NCBI GenBank assembly: GCA_900543945.1
Contig: UQTN01000029.1
Span: 1 to 19,433, forward strand
DNA from: an uncultured Collinsella sp.
Lineage (GTDB): Bacteria > Actinomycetota > Coriobacteriia > Coriobacteriales > Coriobacteriaceae
Direction of reading: 5' to 3'
Length of the DNA: 19,433 nt
Shown here: piece after piece, positions 14,317-19,433 of the stretch
How the letters are laid out: the number at the start of each line of letters is the position of its first letter
Position numbering within the stretch: the stretch's first letter is position 1
The notes under the pieces: generated by a model
Told to the model about the DNA's origin: nothing
Database searches by the model: none
The model's input: only the letters and a program-made list of their open reading frames with translations
Position numbers and translations under genes: made by a program

Positions 14317-15021
14317 TTATCGGTTGGAGTTTCTGTTGTAGCGAGCCATAAGATAGAGCAGCTGAATAATCGAGGTGAGCGCCGCAGCCACATAGGTAAG
14401 CGCGGCGGCCGTCAGCACCTTCTTGGCACCGTTGACCTGCTTGGAGCTCATACCCGACTGCTCAATATACGCCACGGCGCGCCGGCTAGCATCAATCTCG
14501 ACCGGTAGCGTAACCAGTTGGAACAGCACGCTAAACGAGAAGAAGATCAGTGCGAGGGTCGTGAGTCCCGCGATGTTCATAAACAGGCCCATGAGCAGCA
14601 CGATGGTCCAGGTGTTCTGGGTAAAGTTGACGACCGGCACGAGGGCGGTACGTACCTTCATCATGGCATAGCCGCATTGACGCTGCGCGGCATGGCCTGC
14701 CTCGTGACAAGCGACAGCAACGCTTGCGACCGAGCCGCCCGAACGGTTGGAATCCGACAGATACAGGTTATTGTCCTGCGGGTTGTAATGGTCGGTGAGC
14801 TCACCGGCGACGCCCTTGATACCCACGGCGTTGCAACCGTTGGCGTCGAGCATGCGGCGAGCGACCGTGGCACCCGTGTCGCCGTCCGAGCGAACCTTGG
14901 ACCACGTCTTGTACGTCGAGTTGATATAGCTCTGCGCAGCAAGGCCAAGCACTGTACAAACAAGAACAACCAGCAGGTACAGCGGGTCGATGCCAAAGCC
15001 ATATCCATAGTAATAGGGCAT
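14317..15021 (-). CDS. Membrane zinc metallopeptidase (YugP-like)
   Basis: A 234-residue protein of the neutral zinc metallopeptidase family that includes Bacillus YugP. An N-terminal hydrophobic segment (about 12-30) is followed by HEAGH (106-110), the zinc-binding and catalytic HExxH. Two hydrophobic segments (about 138-172) come next, then LPVEIDASRRA (172-182), where Glu175 is a likely third ligand, and a last membrane segment (about 203-226). The tyrosine/glycine-rich start MPYYYGYGFG is typical of this family. The substrate is unknown. The ATG at 15021 has GGAGG 7 nt upstream; the longer open frame to 15090 does not. It stands alone, 133 bp after RNase D. Confidence 0.88.
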   Translation of the reverse strand: MPYYYGYGFGIDPLYLLVVLVCTVLGLAAQSYINSTYKTWSKVRSDGDTGATVARRMLDANGCNAVGIKGVAGELTDHYNPQDNNLYLSDSNRSGGSVASVAVACHEAGHAAQRQCGYAMMKVRTALVPVVNFTQNTWTIVLLMGLFMNIAGLTTLALIFFSFSVLFQLVTLPVEIDASRRAVAYIEQSGMSSKQVNGAKKVLTAAALTYVAAALTSIIQLLYLMARYNRNSNR

Positions 15022-15154
15022 GCGAATTCCTCCAAATCGAGTTACACGTTGGAGGCATTCTACCCACTCGGATGACGAGCAAATCAGCATCTATGTTTTG
15101 GCATTGCCACCCTAGAATGTTTGTATCGCATGGTAAAACCGCGGAACTATATAA

Positions 15155-16288
15155 CTATAAAAGCTCAATTTTGCCGTCTTTGACCGTAAGACCCATATTG
15201 CCGGAAAGCAGATCGTCCAGGCGCGAGCCCACAAGCTCAAAGCGCCAGCCTTCGCGCAGGGGACTCTGCTCGGGATGCTCAATATAGTCGGCCAGGTCAT
15301 CGCGCGAGGCAATGACCGAGGTCGCTACGCCCGAGCGCTCGGCAACCAAGCGAATAAGCGCATACATAAGGTCGGTCACGCTCTCCAACTCCGGCGAAAT
15401 CTGGCGATGCCCGCGCACCATGAGCGGCAGGCGGTCGTGCGGGCAGCTCGCGCCGCGTTTGATGGCCATGAGCGCGCCGTCCACATCGCGCTCCCCCAGC
15501 TGGTCGGTGCCGCGGATGCTGCGGAACTCCTCGACGCGCACGGGATTGCGCTTGACGAGCGCCAGCAGCGTATCGTCGGACATGACCCACCTGCGCGGGA
15601 TGTTGCGGCGCTCGGCGCGGTCCTCGCGCCAGGCGGCGAGCTCGCGCGCGATACCCAGCTGGTGACGACTACACGAATTGATACGTTTGACCTTGCGGAA
15701 CGCCTCGTGACGATCGGCGCGATAATGCGACTCGTCGGCCAGCGGACGCAGCTCATCGAGCACCCAGTCCACCCGGCCCAGCTCGCGCAGGCGACTCATC
15801 ATCTCGGTATAGGCAACGATCAGATACTTGACGTCATCGATCGCGTACTCGATCTGTTTGTCGGTCAGCGGGCGGCGCGACCAATCGGTCAGTGACTCGG
15901 TCTTGGGCAATGAGACACCGCAAAACGTCTGCACGAGCGCGCCGTAGGAAATCTGCTGGCGCTCGCCCAAAAAGGCGGCGGCCACCTGCGTGTCAAAAAT
16001 GGGACGCGGCAGCACGCCCACGGTATGGAGCATAACCTCCATATCCTGCGAGCAGGCGTGAAATACCTTGGTCACGCTCTCGTCGGCCATGAGTTCGGCC
16101 AAGGGAGACAGGTCGTCGATCACCAGAGGATCGACCGCGACGCTCTCGGCAGGGGTGGCAATCTGAACCAAGCACAGGCGCGGGTGGAACGTGCGCTCGC
16201 GCAAAAACTCGGTATCGACGGCAATCGCGTCGAACTCGAGGGCGCGCTGACAAAAGTCGAGCAGAGCCTGATGTGTGGAAATGTACAT
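15155..16288 (-). CDS. rnd: Ribonuclease D
   Basis: A 377-residue RNase D-like 3'-5' exonuclease, expected to trim tRNA precursors and other small RNAs. The DEDDy catalytic set is visible: Asp25 and Glu27 (VDTEFLRE), Asp82 (HACSQDME), and Tyr148/Asp152 (EYAIDDVKYL). An HRDC domain follows (about 200-280, including RELAAWREDRAERRNIPRRW), and the C-terminus ends in a region resembling a second HRDC-like fold. I chose ATG 16288 because MYISTHQALLDFC matches the family N-terminus. A GTG at 16324 would add 12 residues. Neither start has a good ribosome binding site. It is divergent from the lipid kinase gene. Confidence 0.9.
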   Translation of the reverse strand: MYISTHQALLDFCQRALEFDAIAVDTEFLRERTFHPRLCLVQIATPAESVAVDPLVIDDLSPLAELMADESVTKVFHACSQDMEVMLHTVGVLPRPIFDTQVAAAFLGERQQISYGALVQTFCGVSLPKTESLTDWSRRPLTDKQIEYAIDDVKYLIVAYTEMMSRLRELGRVDWVLDELRPLADESHYRADRHEAFRKVKRINSCSRHQLGIARELAAWREDRAERRNIPRRWVMSDDTLLALVKRNPVRVEEFRSIRGTDQLGERDVDGALMAIKRGASCPHDRLPLMVRGHRQISPELESVTDLMYALIRLVAERSGVATSVIASRDDLADYIEHPEQSPLREGWRFELVGSRLDDLLSGNMGLTVKDGKIELL

Positions 16289-16352
16289 ATCAACCCATCG
16301 AATAAGGTTAGGCCCGAAAAACACGGGTAGGATATCGGCATTGCCCTACAAC

Positions 16353-16358
16353 TATACT
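16353..16358 (+). promoter_or_regulatory. Candidate -10 box for lipid kinase gene
   Basis: tatact lies 28 bp upstream of the lipid kinase ATG in the 98-bp divergent gap with RNase D. No clear -35 is seen at 16-18 bp, so this is a weak call based on a good -10 match and position. Confidence 0.3.
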
Positions 16359-16386
16359 CGGTTAGTCACAGAACGGGAACGTAAGT

Positions 16387-17304
16387 ATGCGCTGCCTTAT
16401 CATCCACAACCCGGCATCGGGCCCCAGCTCAGATGAAATCTACGCGTTCACGCACGCCCTCGCGCAGGGCGGCGACGAGGTCGTGATGCGTTTTATCGGC
16501 GATGGCATGGAACCCGAGGACGCCGTGGCAGACGTGCGCGAGTTTGATCGCGTGGTGATTTCGGGCGGCGACGGCACCGTCTCCAACGTGCTCGACCAAA
16601 TGCGCGGATGCGGCGTCCCCACGCTCGTCTTCCCCTCCGGCACGGCTTGCCTGCTCTTTAACAACATTGGCAATGCCCCCGAGGCCGCGGCGCTCGCCAA
16701 GGCCTGCCGCGTCGGCCGTACCGTCAAGGCGGACATGGGCGAGCTCTTTTGGCTCGACGAGAACGGCAACGAAAAGCGCCACGGCTTTATCATCATCGCC
16801 GGTTCGGGCTTTGACGCCGAGATCATGATGAAGGCCGCCCCCACCAAAAACGACATCGGCGAGATCGCCTACTTCCTCTCCGCTCTCGCCACGCCCAACC
16901 CCACGGTGGCGCACTTTACCATTGAGCATGATGGCATTGTTGAGGAGCTCGACGGCATCTGCTGCATGGCGGGCAACACGTCTGTCATCCAAAACGACAT
17001 CAACCTGTTCCCCAACTGCCGTATGAACGACGGCATGGTCGACATCGTCGTTATTGAGCCCGTGCGCACGGTGCAGTTGCTCCCCACGGTAATCACCGCC
17101 GCGCTCGACCCCGCCGGCAAGGTACTCGGCCGCCCGCAGTTTAAGATCATCCAGACCAAAGAAGCCAAGATTACCTGCACGCCATCGCTCGGCATGCAGT
17201 TTGATGGCGAGATCATCTCCAGCAACTCCGGCGTCTTTGGCGCCCGCGCGCTACCGCAATGCCTTGATATCATCGTCGACGAATTCTCGCCGCTCGGAAA
17301 ATAG
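16387..17304 (+). CDS. Diacylglycerol kinase family lipid kinase
   Basis: A 305-residue protein of the DAGK/YegS/DgkB catalytic superfamily. The N-terminal domain has LIIHNPASG (4-12), the nucleotide-binding VVISGGDGTVSNVLD (56-70) and FPSGTACLLFNNIG (82-95), where the usual GTxND is GTACLLFN. The second domain includes GFIIIAGSGFDAEIM, typical of the family, and the C-terminal FDGE motif is present (MQFDGE). Such enzymes phosphorylate diacylglycerol or related lipids at the membrane; the altered motif means the substrate could differ. GGGA at 16375-16378 lies 8 nt before the ATG. It forms a two-gene unit with the 30-residue membrane protein, whose ribosome binding site overlaps the kinase stop codon. 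Confidence 0.88.
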   Translation: MRCLIIHNPASGPSSDEIYAFTHALAQGGDEVVMRFIGDGMEPEDAVADVREFDRVVISGGDGTVSNVLDQMRGCGVPTLVFPSGTACLLFNNIGNAPEAAALAKACRVGRTVKADMGELFWLDENGNEKRHGFIIIAGSGFDAEIMMKAAPTKNDIGEIAYFLSALATPNPTVAHFTIEHDGIVEELDGICCMAGNTSVIQNDINLFPNCRMNDGMVDIVVIEPVRTVQLLPTVITAALDPAGKVLGRPQFKIIQTKEAKITCTPSLGMQFDGEIISSNSGVFGARALPQCLDIIVDEFSPLGK

Positions 17305-17314
17305 GAGGACCCCC

Positions 17315-17407
17315 GTGAACGACAACCCCATCCTTGGCTTTATCGTCATCGTTTTGGCCATGCTCGTCGGCTATGCCATTAACGTGATTCACCGTCGAAA
17401 GAAGTAG
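17315..17407 (+). CDS. 30-residue single-span membrane protein
   Basis: A GTG start at 17315 opens a 30-codon frame. A perfect AGGAGG (17303-17308), overlapping the stop of the lipid kinase, lies 6 nt upstream. The product is one hydrophobic helix (about residues 6-25, PILGFIVIVLAMLVGYAINV) capped by a short acidic N-terminus (VNDN) and a basic C-terminus (HRRKK), so the basic end should face the cytosol. I do not recognise a family. Tight coupling suggests it works with the lipid kinase, perhaps as a membrane anchor or regulator; this is inference. A very strong terminator follows, closing the pair. Confidence 0.72.
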   Translation: MNDNPILGFIVIVLAMLVGYAINVIHRRKK

Positions 17408-17435
17408 CCATTACTCTTAGACGGCCCGTGCAGCC

Positions 17436-17486
17436 CGGACCCCTCGCCGGCATGAAACCACATGCCGGCGAGGGGTCCGCTTTTTT
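17436..17486 (+). terminator. Strong terminator of lipid kinase unit
   Basis: A perfect 19-bp stem (17436-17454 with 17461-17479, left arm cggacccctcgccggcatg) has a 6-nt loop and is followed by C and six T (17481-17486). It lies 29 bp after the stop of the small membrane protein. A textbook intrinsic terminator. Confidence 0.92.
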
Positions 17487-17511
17487 CTTGACGCTTTATT
17501 TAGCTACATTT

Positions 17512-17638
17512 TTCGCTGGCGTTATACAAATTGATTTCCCACTAAATGAGTTCAATTTACCGTTAATCGCATATTTCGCTACGCTTATCGAGTAAATAAC
17601 TTTCATGAATGTATATTGTTTCGAATTCGTTACGCTAA
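17512..17638 (+). promoter_or_regulatory. AT-rich control region with repeated motif
   Basis: The 215 bp before the dipeptidase gene are much more AT-rich than their surroundings. Three related strings occur: ttcgctggcgttat (17512-17525), ttcgctacgcttat (17575-17588) and ttcgttacgctaa (17626-17638). An inverted pair aaattga (17528-17534) and tcaattt (17552-17558) lies between the first two. A -10-like tatatt is at 17612-17617, with no good -35. The repeats may be binding sites for a regulator of the dipeptidase; no known regulator can be named. Confidence 0.35.
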
Positions 17639-17658
17639 GGGGGTGTAATTATTGGGTG

Positions 17659-17682
17659 AAGCCCTCTGGAGACAGAGGGCTT
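17659..17682 (+). promoter_or_regulatory. Hairpin in dipeptidase leader
   Basis: A perfect 9-bp stem (aagccctct 17659-17667 with agagggctt 17674-17682, 6-nt loop) lies 19 nt upstream of the start codon and just before the ribosome binding site (gggaggg, 17692-17698). It is followed by tcgcac, not T, so it is probably an mRNA-stabilising or translation-related leader element rather than a terminator. Confidence 0.45.
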
Positions 17683-17701
17683 TCGCACGCAGGGAGGGAA
17701 T

Positions 17702-19433
17702 ATGAGTAAAACTCATCCCGTCAACGCGCTCAAGAAGCTTGGCATAGGCCTTGCATTTGGAGCTGCAACCATCATGTCCATGCCGACCTCTGCGCTCGCC
17801 TGCACGCAGATGTACATGGGCAACAAGCTGACGGCCGACGGTGACACGTACTATGGCCGCGCCGAGGACTTCGATAAGCGCTACCTCAAGCACTTTGGCA
17901 TTGAGCCTTCTCACGGCCCGGGGCATACGTACGGCTCGGACGAGTCCGCATTCATGTATACCTCGACCAAGACCACGTATCGCTACACCTATGTACGCGA
18001 CCATCCCTCCCAGTGGCACGGGCGCTATGATGCCTACTCTGAGGCAGGCATCAATGAGAAGGGCGTGTCCTGCTCCGCAACGCTGACCACCGGCATGAAT
18101 GCTGATGCTGAGGCAGCAGACCCCCTGACCAAAACCGGTATTGGCGAGTACAGCTACGGCAGCGTTATCTTAGGTGAAAGCGCCAATGCACGTGAGGGCG
18201 TCGAGCTCCTCGGCAAGATCATCGACGAGCAGGGCGCCTGCGGCAACGATCAGATTATCATCGCCGACAGCAACGAGACTTGGCTGTTTGCCGCACTTTC
18301 CGGCCACCAGTGGATCGCCATGAGGCTCACTGACGATATCGCCTCGCTCAACCCCAACATCGGCAACCTCAACTACAAGGTTGACCTCACCGACACCGCG
18401 AACTGTCTCCACTCTGCGACCATCGAGTCCATGCCTAAGGAGAATGGCTTCGCCAAGTACTTCGATGACGGTCAATTTGACGTTGCCCAGACCTACGGCG
18501 AGGCAATTAGCGAAAAGGCCATGCATTCTTGGGCCCGTTATGTCCAGGGTCGCGCCTACTTCGGTGTGCCGCTCACCGAGGGCACCGACTACGAGATCGT
18601 CAAGGACGAGCGCGAAGATGCTCGTGCCACGACCGGCGCCCTGGTTAGCAAGGCGCAGCCGCTGTTCTTCCAGCCCGGCAAGTCCGACTGGAACACCTTT
18701 GAGATGATCCGCGCGTTTGGCAACCGCGGCGAGAAGGTCCCGGGCCTCAACGCCAACACCGACGGCGCCTACGCCATTGGTACCGAGACCAACACCGAGG
18801 TCAATCTCTTCCAGATCCGTCAGGGCATGGACCCCGAGATCGCGACCATCCAGTGGGAGATGCTCTCCCGCGCCGCCTACTCCGTCGCCATCCCCTACTA
18901 CTCCGCACTGCTCACCGAGGTTAGCCCGTACTACAGCGACCAGACCGTCTCCTTCGATCACTGCGAAGAGGAGGACATCGTGAACAACGAGGAGCCCGAG
19001 AACTCCATCAACTATGTCCTCATGGACATCAGCTCCCTGTGCTTCGAGCACCGTGAGCAGCTCGGCACCGGCGTTCGCGCCTACCTCGACGCTCTCCAGA
19101 ACGAGCTCATCGAGCAGAACCTCGAGGTCGACAAGGCCATGCTCGCCGAGACCACCACTGAGGGCCGCACCGCCCTGGCCAACAAGGCCGGCAACGCTGC
19201 CACCAAGAACACCTATGTCAAGTGCAAGGCCCTGCTTCAGGAGATGCGCGCTTATCTGAAGGCTGAGGACTTCAGCAAGCCCTTCACCCCGAGCGACCTG
19301 AACACCGAGACCAACGGCCTCAAGGTGTCCATCACTTACGCCAAGGATGCTCTTGCCACCGATCCGGTCACCCCGGATCAGCCCGGCACCCCCGAGCAGC
19401 CCGGCACCCCCGAGCAGCCCGGCACCCCCGAGC
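17702..19433 (+). CDS. Secreted C69 family dipeptidase, 3' end outside window
   Basis: At least 577 residues; the stop lies beyond the window. An N-terminal signal peptide (basic start with KK at 11-12, hydrophobic LGIGLAFGAATIMS, cleavage after ALA) exposes Cys34. In C69 (PepD-like) N-terminal-nucleophile dipeptidases the mature N-terminal Cys is the catalytic nucleophile. CTQMYMGNKLTADGDTYYGR (34-53), with AEDF following, matches the family start, and the rest (SEAGINEKGVSCSATLT, IADSNETWLF, RAAYSVAIPYYS) fits throughout. From residue 560 the chain becomes QPGTPE repeats, a proline-rich stalk that usually carries a surface protein through the wall, so a sortase or membrane anchor probably follows. 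gggaggg lies 3 nt before the ATG. It likely cleaves dipeptides outside the cell. Confidence 0.9.
   Translation, partial: MSKTHPVNALKKLGIGLAFGAATIMSMPTSALACTQMYMGNKLTADGDTYYGRAEDFDKRYLKHFGIEPSHGPGHTYGSDESAFMYTSTKTTYRYTYVRDHPSQWHGRYDAYSEAGINEKGVSCSATLTTGMNADAEAADPLTKTGIGEYSYGSVILGESANAREGVELLGKIIDEQGACGNDQIIIADSNETWLFAALSGHQWIAMRLTDDIASLNPNIGNLNYKVDLTDTANCLHSATIESMPKENGFAKYFDDGQFDVAQTYGEAISEKAMHSWARYVQGRAYFGVPLTEGTDYEIVKDEREDARATTGALVSKAQPLFFQPGKSDWNTFEMIRAFGNRGEKVPGLNANTDGAYAIGTETNTEVNLFQIRQGMDPEIATIQWEMLSRAAYSVAIPYYSALLTEVSPYYSDQTVSFDHCEEEDIVNNEEPENSINYVLMDISSLCFEHREQLGTGVRAYLDALQNELIEQNLEVDKAMLAETTTEGRTALANKAGNAATKNTYVKCKALLQEMRAYLKAEDFSKPFTPSDLNTETNGLKVSITYAKDALATDPVTPDQPGTPEQPGTPEQPGTPE
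19379..19432 (+). repeat. Three 18-bp in-frame repeats (QPGTPE)
   Basis: The unit cagcccggcacccccgag occurs three times in perfect tandem (19379-19396, 19397-19414, 19415-19432) and continues out of the window. It is in frame with the dipeptidase and encodes QPGTPE. Perfect DNA identity suggests recent expansion or contraction by slippage. Confidence 0.9.

Noticed and set aside
17641..17701. Riboswitch in dipeptidase leader
   Set aside because: Only one simple hairpin is present; I could not match the conserved core of any riboswitch class, and no terminator or sequestering helix is visible.

Overview
The window looks like chromosomal DNA of a high-GC actinobacterium of the Coriobacteriia, most likely Collinsella or a close relative. 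This is inferred from strongly G/C-biased third codon positions, from protein styles (a short phosphotransacetylase paired with acetate kinases, a C69 dipeptidase carrying a proline-rich tail), and from many palindromic intergenic repeats. It cannot be proved without a database search. Most of the window is ordinary housekeeping and fermentation DNA. There is no phage, transposase, CRISPR array, tRNA or rRNA that I can support.

Layout. Bases 1-621 hold no supported gene but several RNA-like structures: a minus-strand terminator, two tandem 57-bp palindromes, and a three-segment attenuator-like hairpin. Next comes a plus-strand group: a DJ-1/PfpI protein overlapping maf by 4 bp, then an S58/P1 peptidase. 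A structured gap (2846-3208) carries an inverted duplication and the apparent fossil C-terminus of a glycosyltransferase. The minus strand then encodes glf (UDP-galactopyranose mutase) overlapping a GT2 glycosyltransferase by 8 bp, a galactofuranose-type glycan module. From the intergenic region upstream of glf, pta is transcribed divergently on the plus strand.

The acetate module has an unusual layout. pta (plus) converges on two tandem, separately terminated acetate kinase genes (minus). Between them is a 553-bp non-coding gap with a 131-bp nested inverted repeat and three 46-bp palindromes at an exact 62-bp period. Pta makes acetyl phosphate and the kinases use it for ATP and acetate; the two kinases differ at positions the family conserves. 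Upstream of them sits an AT-richer pair, an MFS transporter and a LysR regulator, which may have been acquired.

The rest of the minus strand holds the exonuclease VII genes xseA and xseB followed by a HIT protein, a membrane zinc metallopeptidase and RNase D. The last part is on the plus strand: a diacylglycerol-kinase-family lipid kinase followed by a 30-residue single-span membrane protein missed by length cut-offs, a very strong terminator, an AT-rich control region with repeated motifs, and a secreted C69 dipeptidase whose QPGTPE-repeat tail runs off the window.

The most interesting material is intergenic. Palindromes of several kinds recur at gene ends and leaders, and two of them sit in precisely spaced tandem arrays. 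I found no convincing new multi-protein system.
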